A stretch of 64,000 nucleotides of DNA, taken from NCBI GenBank assembly GCA_015493615.1, contig WGCV01000041.1, positions 170,839-234,838 of the forward strand. The letters are read 5' to 3'. The notes under the pieces are model-generated. The model did no database searches. It was not told the DNA's origin and saw only the letters and a list, made by a program, of their open reading frames with translations. Positions 17,179 to 25,349 of this stretch are shown piece after piece. Positions within the stretch are counted from its first letter, which is position 1; every line of letters begins with the position of its first letter. A program made the translations under genes and the position numbers. Source of the stretch: Melioribacteraceae bacterium. GTDB lineage: Bacteria > Bacteroidota > Ignavibacteria > Ignavibacteriales > Melioribacteraceae.

Positions 17179-18801
17179 ATGTTCCGAAATTACTTCTATC
17201 TTGCCAGAAACGTAAAAGAGCTGAACCGACTTTTGCAGAACGCCGAAATCCGCGATATTTACTCGCAGGAAAGGGACGTCCTTTTTCTCGATTTGACTCT
17301 TCCCGGTGGGAAGTCGAGTACGCTTAAAATTTCGGCGGACCCGCAACTGCCATATATTTTGCTGAAGGAAAATCACCATAAATCAAAAAAGAATTTCATC
17401 GATTTCTGCGCGAGTTATCTTCCGGTTAAACTTGAATTATTTATGATTTCCGCTTCCGACAGAGTCCTCAATATTAAAACCGACAAGTTTGATATTTTTT
17501 ATGTTCTTCGAGGTCCCGCGACAAACGTTTTCTTTTTCTTTCCGGATAAAACCGTGTTGTCATTCAAGAAGTCGGGTGAAAACAAAACGCGGGAAATCTT
17601 GAGCGAAGCGCTTTCCGGCAGTTTCGATTTATCGGGAGAAACTCTTCTATGGAAAATTCCCGAATATAAAACCGTTGCGGAACTTCGAGAAGAAATACCG
17701 CAAATCAACAAAGACATTCTCCGTGAATATAAAACACGAACCGAAGAAGAAAATAACATTGAGCTTATTCAGCGGTTAGTTCGTGAGATATTGAAGGAAG
17801 ATGTTTCGGTAATTCTTTTTAAGACAACTTATGAAGTAAAATTGCAGCCGTCGAATTGGAACTTCGACAAAGCCATTCCGCATGAGGAAAAGGTTTTCCC
17901 CGATTTTCAATCCGCCTTAAATGAAAGAATAAATCTTCATTACAGATTTTCCGGATTCAATAAAGAACTGAAAAGGTTACAGAAATTTCTTGAAAACGAG
18001 ATTCAATTTTTGAGCAATAAAATCAACAACCTCAGAGGAAGAATCGAAGCCGGCTCAAAAGAGGACGAGTACAGAAAAATTGCGCGGCTTCTGCTTGCCA
18101 ATATTTCAAGACTGAAAAAGGGAAAGGATAACATAAAGCTCGAAGATTTTGAAGACGGCGGATTCATAACAATTCAGCTTGATAAAAAATTACCCCCCAA
18201 CAAATTAGTTGACAAGTATTTTGAGAAAGCCCGCGATGAAAAAATAAATTTTGAAAAGTCGAAAGAAATCCTGCGGCAGACTCTTTCTCAATATGAAAAC
18301 CGAAAAGCGGAATTTGAAGAATTAAGGAAAGCGGAGAAATTAAAAGACTTGCTTGAATTGAAAAAAAAGTTGAAGTTTGCGGATGCAAAAAAAGAGAAAA
18401 GTAAATTGGACGAAGGAATAAAATACAGACGGTTTTTAATCGACGGGAAATATTATGTTTATGTGGGGAAAGATTCGGCGAGCAATGACAAACTTACGCT
18501 CCGCTTCGCCAAACAAAACGATTATTGGTTCCACGCACGCGGCTTGCCCGGGTCGCATGTTGTGCTTAGAGTTGAAAACAGCAAAGAAGCGATTCCTAAA
18601 AGCGTATTGAAAAAAGCCGCCTCAATAGCGGGGTATTTCAGTAAAGGCAAGACCGCTAAATTAGTCCCCGTTTCATACACATTCAGAAAATTTGTACATA
18701 AGAAAAAAGGGATGGCGCCGGGTAAAGTGCTGCTTACAAAGGAAAACGTACTAATCGTGCCCCCTGAAATCCCCAAGAATTGCGAGGAAGATTATGAATA
18801 A
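17179..18801 (+). CDS. rqcH: RqcH / NFACT-family ribosome quality control protein
   Basis: This 540-residue protein has the NFACT architecture: NFACT-N (residues 1-190), a helical and coiled-coil middle (about 270-410, rich in K/E/L), and the NFACT-R (DUF814) domain with NDYWFHARGLPGSHVVLR near 450, which carries the conserved D-x-x-x-H-A-R motif. RqcH binds stalled 50S subunits with peptidyl-tRNA and adds C-terminal alanine tails; older annotations call it fibronectin-binding protein. The next gene starts within its last codons (8-bp overlap). Confidence 0.9.
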   Translation: MFRNYFYLARNVKELNRLLQNAEIRDIYSQERDVLFLDLTLPGGKSSTLKISADPQLPYILLKENHHKSKKNFIDFCASYLPVKLELFMISASDRVLNIKTDKFDIFYVLRGPATNVFFFFPDKTVLSFKKSGENKTREILSEALSGSFDLSGETLLWKIPEYKTVAELREEIPQINKDILREYKTRTEEENNIELIQRLVREILKEDVSVILFKTTYEVKLQPSNWNFDKAIPHEEKVFPDFQSALNERINLHYRFSGFNKELKRLQKFLENEIQFLSNKINNLRGRIEAGSKEDEYRKIARLLLANISRLKKGKDNIKLEDFEDGGFITIQLDKKLPPNKLVDKYFEKARDEKINFEKSKEILRQTLSQYENRKAEFEELRKAEKLKDLLELKKKLKFADAKKEKSKLDEGIKYRRFLIDGKYYVYVGKDSASNDKLTLRFAKQNDYWFHARGLPGSHVVLRVENSKEAIPKSVLKKAASIAGYFSKGKTAKLVPVSYTFRKFVHKKKGMAPGKVLLTKENVLIVPPEIPKNCEEDYE

Positions 18802-19144
18802 AATAAATACGAACGGATTATCTGCGTTTACCGCAGCTGATAATGAATTACGCAAAGCGGCGGAAGCTTTTGAAATAGGCAATCACGGTAAAGCCCGCGT
18901 TTGCGCTCGGAGAGCCGTCGGTTACGTAGCCGAATTTTATCTGCAGTCGCATCCGGAATTAATCCCGCTTTACGGCAGAAGTTTCATGAACAATTTAAGA
19001 GGCATTGCCGCCGACGAGAATGTTCCGGATGAAGTTAGAAATTACGCGGAGAAATTGATTGTCCATCCCGAGTTTGACGAAATAAAAGGGAACGAAGCGA
19101 TTGATTTGGCGAATAAGATAATTGCTTATTTTAAGGAAAAGTAA
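18794..19144 (+). CDS. Small helical protein, HEPN-like, coupled to rqcH
   Basis: This 116-residue, nearly all-helical protein begins FTAADNELRKAAEAFEIGNHGKARVCARRAVGYVAEFYL. The alternating A/R helix pattern resembles HEPN or DUF4145-like bundles. The catalytic R-x4-6-H of HEPN ribonucleases is not evident, so if it is a HEPN protein it may be a non-nuclease version. Its start overlaps the rqcH stop by 8 bp, implying translational coupling and possibly a shared role. Product otherwise unknown. Confidence 0.7.
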   Translation: MNKINTNGLSAFTAADNELRKAAEAFEIGNHGKARVCARRAVGYVAEFYLQSHPELIPLYGRSFMNNLRGIAADENVPDEVRNYAEKLIVHPEFDEIKGNEAIDLANKIIAYFKEK

Positions 19145-19253
19145 CAAACCTTCCGTAATTCACAAAAATGAATTTACCTGATTTTTTTCATTCTGAATCC
19201 GCAGGAGGCAGGATAAGATTTACAGAAATAAGATGTGTGAAAATTTTAGTTTC

Positions 19254-19312
19254 TTCCACACCCCGTCTCCCGACTTTGCTCCTTCGCCGCGGCGAATCAT
19301 AAGAGGGGAATT
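19254..19312 (+). repeat. Lone right arm of the palindromic element
   Basis: TTCCACACCCCGTC through AGAGGGGAATT matches the right arms of the M elements. The lead-in TTCTTCCACACCCCG is also found before the right arm of the DUF559 element, unlike the M-element core. Confidence 0.6.
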
Positions 19313-19347
19313 AAAAAATTCCCCTTCCCGTGGAACCTGCCACAGAG

Positions 19348-19520
19348 AATTCCCCTTCCCACGGAAGGGGTGGATTCGCGCAAGCGAAGACGGGGTAGGT
19401 GCTTTGCCTAAAAATTAAGCAAAATGTGAGAAAATTCGGCATCTTTCCACACCCCGTCTTCCGACTCCTCCCGACAAGTCGGGATACGTCGGAATCCACC
19501 CCTCTGTCCAGAGGGGAATT
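19348..19520 (+). repeat. Miniature palindromic element M2
   Basis: It has complete left arm, conserved core (AAATTAAGCAAAATGTGAG, TTCGGCATCTTTCC) and right arm. The right-arm loop contains the 16-bp palindrome TCCCGACAAGTCGGGA, absent at the same place in M1 and M3. Confidence 0.8.
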
Positions 19521-19560
19521 AAAAAATTAAGCAAAAAGCGAGAAATTCGGCATTTAACTT

Positions 19561-19651
19561 TCCTTCGAGGTACTTGTTTCCTCGAAGGTATGAAAGTAAT
19601 GATGCTGCTAAATACCTTCAACGAACAATCCGCCGTGGCGGACGTTGAAGG
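19561..19651 (+). repeat. Repeat family R3, copy 1
   Basis: This copy has inverted CCTTCGAGGTAC / TTCCTCGAAGG ends at the left, then ATGATGCTGCTAAATACC, then CCTTCAACG ... CGTTGAAGG around an ATCCGCC-GT-GGCGGA palindrome. The same unit lies inverted at 63827-63917 and degraded at 48880-48958. Confidence 0.7.
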
Positions 19652-19773
19652 AACGAAGCGGCAATCTCACCGGTATTCAACCTAAGCCGTTAAACCGAAA
19701 TTGAACATTCGGCAACAGCGTGTTTTTCGGTGAGATTACTTCGTCAGTCGCAAGTTCCTTCCTCGTAATGACG
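19652..19773 (+). repeat. Repeat family R2, copy 1 (left end fused to R3)
   Basis: It runs from GCGGCAATCTCACCGGTATT to TCCTCGTAATGACG. The inverted ends GCAATCTCACCG and CGGTGAGATT are present, but the outer GTCATTGCGAG end is missing where it joins R3. Confidence 0.7.
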
Positions 19774-19818
19774 CTTACACTTTAAATAGCAAACCGTCTG
19801 ATTTAGGCTGAGCGTAAC

Positions 19819-19990
19819 AATTCCCCTTCCCACGGAAGGGGTGGATTCCTCCGCCGCGGCGGAGGAAGACGGGGTAGGAGCTTTGCCTAAAATTTAAGCA
19901 AAATGTGAGAAAATTCGGCATCTTTCCACACCCCGTCTTCCGACTCCACTCCGCTCCGTCGGAATCCACCCCTCTGTCCAGAGGGGAATT
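19819..19990 (+). repeat. Miniature palindromic element M3
   Basis: It has the same arms and core as M2. Its left-arm hairpin loop carries CCTCCGCCGCGGCGGAGG (19848-19865) where M1 and M2 have TTCGCGCAAGCGAA. Confidence 0.8.
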
Positions 19991-19995
19991 TTTCT

Positions 19996-20136
19996 GTCAT
20001 TGCGAGCGAACGGAGTGAGCGCGGCAATCTCACCGGTATTCAACCTTACCCGTTAAACCGAAATTGAACATTCGGCAACAGCGTGTTTTCCGGTGAGATT
20101 ACTTCGTCAGTCGCAAGCTCCTTCCTCGTAATGACG
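19996..20136 (+). repeat. Repeat family R2, copy 2 (complete)
   Basis: The left end GTCATTGCGAGCGAACGG ... GCGGCAATCTCACCG is inverted to CGGTGAGATTACTTCGTC ... CTCGTAATGACG at the right end, giving a roughly 140-bp MITE-like unit. The centre reads TTAAACCGAAATTGAACATT. Confidence 0.75.
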
Positions 20137-20277
20137 CTTACACTTTAAATAGCAAACCGTCTGATTTAGGCTGAGTGTTACAATTCCCCTTCCCACATGC
20201 CGCCTTTCGTAGGAGTTTCTTCTGTACTCTTAGAGTGGTAATGACGGAACGCTGATAATGTGCGGATACGAAACTCT

Positions 20278-21276
20278 CTAATGGTTTCTTAAATCGTCGA
20301 GAGGCTCTGCGATTAATTTTTCAATTGTCCATTCTATCTTTACGCTCTGCGGCTCTTTCCGAACGCTGCAATTTTTCACGGGACAATATTTGCACATTTT
20401 ATAATTGCAGAAATCATGGTGAATTCTAACCTCGCATTGCTCGAAAAGTTCTTTTAGTCCATCGGCAATGGCGTCTTCAATATCATGCGCTTCTTTAATA
20501 GTAAGGTAATAGGGGAGTATCAAGTGGAAATCAATAAAAGTTTTTTCGGCTGATTCCCAAAAACGGAGCTGGTGAATGTCAATCCATTTATCGTTCCTCA
20601 TCTCAAGAAGACGGTTTACGATTTTCTCAAGTTTTTCGGGATTCGCTTCGAGCATCAGTCCGCTTATGGATTGTCTGATTAATCGAACTCCCGTATAAAT
20701 AATATTTGCGGCGACAAACATTGCAAAAATCGGGTCGATAACCGGAACTCCGGTTATGTTGACAAGCATTAATCCCAAGAAAACTCCAAGCGTAGTAGCC
20801 GAATCCGTTAAGATGTGTTTACCGTCCGCGATTAAAATCAAGGAATTTGTTTGGTTGCCTTTTTTTATCAAATATAAACCGAGCAAAAGGTTGGTAAGTG
20901 AAATCCCGATTAGAATAATCATCCCGACGCCTAAGTTTTCGGGAGAATGATTATTAATAATATTAACAATGGCTTCGTAAAAAATTGCGACCGCCGCGAC
21001 GATAATTAACATTCCTTCGATGCCGGCGGAAAAATACTCTATGTTGCCGTGTCCGTAAAGATGAGATTTATCCGGAGGTTTTGCGGCGAGGTATATGCTG
21101 TAAAGAGCAAAAAGCGTTGCGACAATATGGACAACCGATTCTGCGGCGTCTGAATAAACAGCCGTTGAGCCGGTTAAATAAAGAACGACTAATTTAACGC
21201 CGAAAAGCAGAATCCCGATAACAACCGAAAGAATTGCCGCTTTCTTTTTTATTCTGATATTTTCTCGATTATCCAT
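20278..21276 (-). CDS. Cation diffusion facilitator (CDF) metal transporter
   Basis: From ATG 21276 the protein has 332 residues, starting MDNRENIRIKKKAAILSV; the start lies inside the end of ispE (8-bp overlap), and an in-frame upstream extension is rejected. It has about six membrane helices with the CDF metal-site signature YSDAAESVVHI in helix 2 and DGKHILTDS in helix 5 (D-x3-D/H pattern), then a cytoplasmic domain. The C-terminus carries a cysteine cluster (FCNYKMCKYCPVKNC), unusual for the family and a possible extra metal site. It probably exports Zn2+, Fe2+ or a related divalent ion. Confidence 0.9.
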   Translation of the reverse strand: MDNRENIRIKKKAAILSVVIGILLFGVKLVVLYLTGSTAVYSDAAESVVHIVATLFALYSIYLAAKPPDKSHLYGHGNIEYFSAGIEGMLIIVAAVAIFYEAIVNIINNHSPENLGVGMIILIGISLTNLLLGLYLIKKGNQTNSLILIADGKHILTDSATTLGVFLGLMLVNITGVPVIDPIFAMFVAANIIYTGVRLIRQSISGLMLEANPEKLEKIVNRLLEMRNDKWIDIHQLRFWESAEKTFIDFHLILPYYLTIKEAHDIEDAIADGLKELFEQCEVRIHHDFCNYKMCKYCPVKNCSVRKEPQSVKIEWTIEKLIAEPLDDLRNH

Positions 21277-22108
21277 GGTCGTAAGATACAAATTTTTTAT
21301 AATGAGAAGGTAAGTCGGAAGAACAGAGCATTGCCTGATGAATTGAATCAAACACACCGTAAACGGTTGAGCCGGTTCCGCTCATACTTGCAAGTTTAGC
21401 CCCTTTTTCCAGCATCGCAGCTTTAATTGATGAGATTTCGGGATACTTATTGAAAACGTATTTTTCAAAATCGTTCGATAGTCTTTCCGCGGCGTTTACG
21501 CAGTTGAATTCATCATTTTCCGTAAGACGTGAAAGCTGAATCGAGCGTTTTGCCGGATGAATTTGTGAAAACGCTTCCTTTGTTGAAATATGAATGCCCG
21601 GGTTTATTATAAGTATTATCCCTTTGATTTTAATATCTATCGGCATCAAAATTTCGCCGCGTCCTTTTGCAAGAGCCGGTTTTGAGAGAAGGAAATAGGG
21701 TACATCAGAGCCGAGCTGCAGCGCTATTCTGCGCAGAATTTTCTCTTCCAAATCCAAGTGGTAGAGCTTACTCATCTCCATTAAAGTTGTAGCCGCGTTG
21801 GAGCTGCCGCCTCCCAAGCCGCCTCCGAAAGGAATTTTCTTTTCCAGATAAATCGACGCCGGAAGTTTTTTCCCGGTTTCTTCTTCGAGGGATTTTACGG
21901 CTCTATAGACTAAGTTTGATTCATCGAATTTTAAATCCGTATTCGATGAAAAGGTATATTCATTCGATTTTTCAAAAGTTATCAAATCGAACAGATCGTT
22001 AATCGGATAAAATATTGTTTCCAAATTATGAAAACCGTCGTCCCGTTTTTCGGTTATGAAAAGTCCGAGGTTTATTTTGGCGATTGATTTTTTAATCAGC
22101 TTGTGCAA
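21269..22108 (-). CDS. ispE: 4-diphosphocytidyl-2-C-methyl-D-erythritol kinase
   Basis: This 279-residue GHMP kinase of the MEP isoprenoid pathway phosphorylates CDP-methylerythritol. It shows AKINLGL at the N-terminus, the ATP loop PFGGGLGGGSSNAATTLM near residue 92 and the C-terminal SMSGTGSTVYGVF. The start is TTG 22108: no ATG precedes the conserved AKINLGL, and AAAGGA lies upstream. It overlaps the homocysteine methyltransferase gene by 17 bp and the CDF gene by 8 bp. Confidence 0.95.
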   Translation of the reverse strand: MHKLIKKSIAKINLGLFITEKRDDGFHNLETIFYPINDLFDLITFEKSNEYTFSSNTDLKFDESNLVYRAVKSLEEETGKKLPASIYLEKKIPFGGGLGGGSSNAATTLMEMSKLYHLDLEEKILRRIALQLGSDVPYFLLSKPALAKGRGEILMPIDIKIKGIILIINPGIHISTKEAFSQIHPAKRSIQLSRLTENDEFNCVNAAERLSNDFEKYVFNKYPEISSIKAAMLEKGAKLASMSGTGSTVYGVFDSIHQAMLCSSDLPSHYKKFVSYDHG

Positions 22109-22976
22109 TTAAATATTCCTTTATTTTTGCTGTATGAGCCGGAGTTGAGCCGCAGCATGAACCAATATACAAATTAAATTCATTGGTGATTTTTTTTACA
22201 TGTTCTATATATTCATCGGGAGAGATTCTTTCGGTAATCTTTCCTGCATGAACGTCGCTTTTTCCGCAATTTAAATAAAATCCCCAATCGAAATGGGGAT
22301 TAAGCTTTTCGCGCAAACTATAGATCGTATTTGGAGAAATGCAGTTAAATCCCAGAATAATATTCGGGAATTTACTTCTAAGATTGTTAGTAAACTCAAT
22401 AATACTTTCCCCGGAAAGGAGAGTCAGGTTATCGAGAAAAAACATATTTACCGCGTAAGGAAGATTGTTAGTCTCACAGAACTCCGCTATTATATTTATT
22501 TCATCCGCATGACTTTGGGTTTCGTTCCAAATAATGTCAACGCCGCTTTCCCAAAGCGCTTCAATATGTTTTTTGTGATTGTATTCCAGCTTGGCGGCGG
22601 AAATTGTTCGCTCGGTTTGATAGCAGTCTTCAGCCGGAGCGTTGCAGCCTGCAATAAGCGCTTCGGCGTCCTCCCTTGCTTCGTAGGCGGCTTTGTACGC
22701 CAGCTTAACCAGCTCGGCGGATGATTTGTCGAACCCGGATGACTCCACCGAATAAGGGTTTGTGTTGAATGTGTTTGTCGTAATAATTTCCGCTCCCGCT
22801 TCTAAATATTCGCGATGAATATTTTTCACAAGTTCCCATTCCGAAATCAGAGCGATTGAAGTCCACATGTTCCTGTACGGTTTAACTCCACGTTCGATTA
22901 ACAATGTTCCCATTGCGCCGTCGAGCGTCAGCGGGCGTTGAAGCTTCTCTTTCATTTTGAGGATGTCGAATCTCAT
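22092..22976 (-). CDS. Homocysteine S-methyltransferase family protein
   Basis: This 294-residue TIM-barrel protein begins LTLDGAMGTLLIERG and has the family zinc ligands: GFNCISP near residue 218 and the Cys pair IGSCCGSTPAHTAKI at the C-terminus. Members transfer a methyl group to homocysteine from S-methylmethionine, betaine or a similar donor; the donor cannot be read here. No cobalamin domain is present. GGGAG lies upstream and the start overlaps the GT9 stop by 4 bp. Confidence 0.9.
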   Translation of the reverse strand: MRFDILKMKEKLQRPLTLDGAMGTLLIERGVKPYRNMWTSIALISEWELVKNIHREYLEAGAEIITTNTFNTNPYSVESSGFDKSSAELVKLAYKAAYEAREDAEALIAGCNAPAEDCYQTERTISAAKLEYNHKKHIEALWESGVDIIWNETQSHADEINIIAEFCETNNLPYAVNMFFLDNLTLLSGESIIEFTNNLRSKFPNIILGFNCISPNTIYSLREKLNPHFDWGFYLNCGKSDVHAGKITERISPDEYIEHVKKITNEFNLYIGSCCGSTPAHTAKIKEYLIAQAD

Positions 22977-24037
22977 TTAATTTCTCCCGGTTTGTAGTTC
23001 GCTCGAAAAAACGGATCCAACTTTTTGATTACTGAATCGTATTCCAAATTTGAGAAGTCCGGCTCGGTTGTTACAATCGCCTCGTAAGCGCTATTATACG
23101 GATACCAGATTACGTCGTCGGTTTGAAATTTAACGTAAATTCCGAACATTGGAATTTGGTATGCGGACGCGAGATGCACTACGGAGGTGTCGGGAGTAAA
23201 GAGAAAATCGAGACGGGAAATCATTGCGGCAAAGCAGTTAAATTTTTGGCTCATAAAAATAGGCGCATCGGATGCGGATTTAATTTCTTGCGCTTTTTCG
23301 TAATCTTTCTCGGCGGAAATGAGTGCAATATAAACATTGAACTTTTTAAAGTAATTTATCAATTTAATAAATCGCTCAATTCCCCAAAAACGGGCGTCGC
23401 TTCCGGCGGAGATATTTATTCCCACGAGATAACCGTTCCCGGACATATTTTTGCGAATAAACTCCTCGGCATTTTTTTCGGACTCTTTTTTCAGCCGGTA
23501 AACTATTTTAAGTTTGTTCCTTTTCGGCTCAATTCCAAACGCTTTCGCGATAGAAGCAATTCGCTCTACCACATGGACTTTCACTGAATCGGGTCGGGAA
23601 ATAGTAGTTGTAAAAATTGAGCTGTTTTGTTTTGCAAGACCTAATTTGTAAGGAGCGCGGGATAGCTCGATTAGAAAAGAAACGGTTGTTGAAACATCGT
23701 CATGCGCGTCTATGATTACGTCGTACCGATTTTTTCTGTCGTTTTTGACAAACTCTCTAAAACCGTTTAATCCCTTCTTAAAAACAAACAGATTATCCAC
23801 GAATTCATTTCCTTCAAAAACGAAGTAATTCTTTTTATCCGCTAGGATATCGATTGAACAGCCGAGGTTTTCCTTAAGCAATGAGACAAGGGGAGTGGTA
23901 ACAAGCGCGTCTCCGATTCGGTTCAGCCGGATGAGGAGAATCTTCTTAACACTGTTTTTCGGAATCATGTTTACTTTCCGCTCATGCTTTTTCCCGGACA
24001 AGATCAGTATGAGGAATTTCCTAAGAGCTATTTCCAT
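22973..24037 (-). CDS. Glycosyltransferase family 9 (heptosyltransferase-like)
   Basis: The GT9 core begins KKILLIRLNRIGDALVTTPLVSLL and includes the C-terminal nucleotide-sugar site DFLFTPDTSVVHLASAYQIPMFGIY. Such enzymes add heptose or another sugar to LPS. The start is uncertain: TTG 24049 would overlap the upstream GT9 stop by 8 bp, ATG 24037 is used here, and ATG 23968 (preceded by GGAAAG) begins just before the conserved core. The extra N-terminal segment ALRKFLILILSGKKHERK could be a membrane-contacting helix. Confidence 0.87.
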   Translation of the reverse strand: MEIALRKFLILILSGKKHERKVNMIPKNSVKKILLIRLNRIGDALVTTPLVSLLKENLGCSIDILADKKNYFVFEGNEFVDNLFVFKKGLNGFREFVKNDRKNRYDVIIDAHDDVSTTVSFLIELSRAPYKLGLAKQNSSIFTTTISRPDSVKVHVVERIASIAKAFGIEPKRNKLKIVYRLKKESEKNAEEFIRKNMSGNGYLVGINISAGSDARFWGIERFIKLINYFKKFNVYIALISAEKDYEKAQEIKSASDAPIFMSQKFNCFAAMISRLDFLFTPDTSVVHLASAYQIPMFGIYVKFQTDDVIWYPYNSAYEAIVTTEPDFSNLEYDSVIKKLDPFFRANYKPGEIK

Positions 24038-24041
24038 TTTT

Positions 24042-25055
24042 TTAAGCAATGTTCAGCATCCTCTTCATCTTATCAATAACCGACGAAGTTCCGATATTGT
24101 AAAAACACTCCTTGTTGCGGGGGCATTTCAAAAGGTTACATCTGATGCAATCCAAATCGTCCAAAATAATGTAATCGTTTTTTTTACCAAAAGGTCCTTG
24201 AAACTCCGGCGCTGTCGGTCCGAAAAGTCCTAATGTCGGAGTTCCTACTGCGGCGGAAATGTGCATAGGTCCGCTGTCGTTTGCGAGAGTGAGGTTCGCG
24301 TTTTTAAAGAAAGCTCCCATTTCCACAATCGAAGTCGGGGGAGCGAGGTATGCTTTATTTACCATAAGCGAAGAAATAGCTTCCGCTTCGTTTTTGTCGT
24401 CCGGTCCCCACATGATTAATATTTTTGCGTTTAAATGGGTCGCCGCTTCATCGGCAAATTCCGCAAACTTCTCAATCGGTGCTTTCTTGGAATCCCACCC
24501 GCCGCTCGGACTTACGGCAATTACCAAATCCGATTCGGAAAAATTATTAAAGAAAAAGAAATCGGCTTTTGACTGTGATTCGGCGTCAATTCCAAAATGA
24601 ATGTTTTGAGCGTCTGAGTTTAAGCCCAGTTTATCCAAGAATTTAAGGTGAAGAATTGCCGAATGATATTTGTCGCGTTCTTCGGGACCGTAGAGATTGT
24701 AGGCATATTTTCTGCCGACGTAGGGAAATCCGGCGCGGTATTTTGCTCCGCTAAAAAATGTTATTTGCGCCGTAAAAGGATTGGAGTAAAAATCGAAAAC
24801 CAAATCGTATTTTCTTTTCCTGACTTTAAGGATTGTCGAAATCTTATCCTTTAATGTAGATTTGTTCAAAACCAGAACATTGTTGATATTAACCGTTATT
24901 TTCAGAAAAGCGTCGCTTGGTTTTTCAGTAAGGTAATCTATTTCTGCTTCGGGAAAGTCCTTGCGTAAGTTATCCAGCGTTATTGTGGAAAGGACTACAT
25001 CGCCGATTCCTCTCGGTTTGATAATTAGAATTTTATTGATTTTACTTTTATCCAC
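24042..25055 (-). CDS. Glycosyltransferase family 9 (heptosyltransferase-like)
   Basis: This 337-residue protein has the GT9 N-terminus NKILIIKPRGIGDVVLSTITLDNL and the C-terminal acceptor/donor motif NANLTLANDSGPMHISAAVGTPTLGLFGPTAP. The C-terminal CIRCNLLKCPRNKECF cysteine cluster is seen in many ADP-heptose:LPS heptosyltransferases. The start is GTG 25055. It is the first gene of the minus-strand operon GT9-GT9-methyltransferase-ispE-CDF and divergent from porU. Confidence 0.9.
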   Translation of the reverse strand: MDKSKINKILIIKPRGIGDVVLSTITLDNLRKDFPEAEIDYLTEKPSDAFLKITVNINNVLVLNKSTLKDKISTILKVRKRKYDLVFDFYSNPFTAQITFFSGAKYRAGFPYVGRKYAYNLYGPEERDKYHSAILHLKFLDKLGLNSDAQNIHFGIDAESQSKADFFFFNNFSESDLVIAVSPSGGWDSKKAPIEKFAEFADEAATHLNAKILIMWGPDDKNEAEAISSLMVNKAYLAPPTSIVEMGAFFKNANLTLANDSGPMHISAAVGTPTLGLFGPTAPEFQGPFGKKNDYIILDDLDCIRCNLLKCPRNKECFYNIGTSSVIDKMKRMLNIA

Positions 25056-25225
25056 AAGAATAACAATGATTTATTTGAGTTTTAAAATTAGGAAAAATAT
25101 TCTGAAAATTATTGTAATTTCTTGTAGTCCGTTACAGAGGAGATGATTTTGAGGCAAAAGAGCCGAATCTTCAAATTGAAATGGTGATTTGTTTTGAGCA
25201 AAATCACTCTTATCAAATTCTATTC

Positions 25226-25254
25226 TTGACAAGAGTTAAAAAGTTACTTAAATT
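25226..25254 (+). promoter_or_regulatory. Possible sigma-70-type promoter for porU
   Basis: TTGACA at 25226-25231 is followed after 17 bp by TAAATT at 25249-25254, about 95 bp before the porU start codon, in the divergent A+T-rich gap. The -10 match is imperfect. Confidence 0.4.
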
Positions 25255-25349
25255 GCAATTCAAAATTAAGACAAAGGAATACTATAGCGCAATTGTTACT
25301 TTATTTACTACCATTTTAAATATTTAGTTTTTTAATTGAAGAGGTCTAA

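Larger units (their letters stand above)
19145..20277. other. 1.1-kb intergenic block of mixed repeats
   Basis: There is no gene. In order it holds a lone right arm (19254-19312), a partial left arm, element M2 (19348-19520), family R3 (19561-19651), family R2 copy 1 (19652-19773), element M3 (19819-19990) and R2 copy 2 (19996-20136), then unique sequence before the convergent CDF gene. The same order, inverted, occurs at 63.3-64.0 kb. Confidence 0.8.

Noticed and set aside
19254..20136. Closely spaced repeats resembling a CRISPR array
   Set aside because: Units differ in length and type, are palindromic MITE-like elements, lack uniform spacers, and no cas genes are present.
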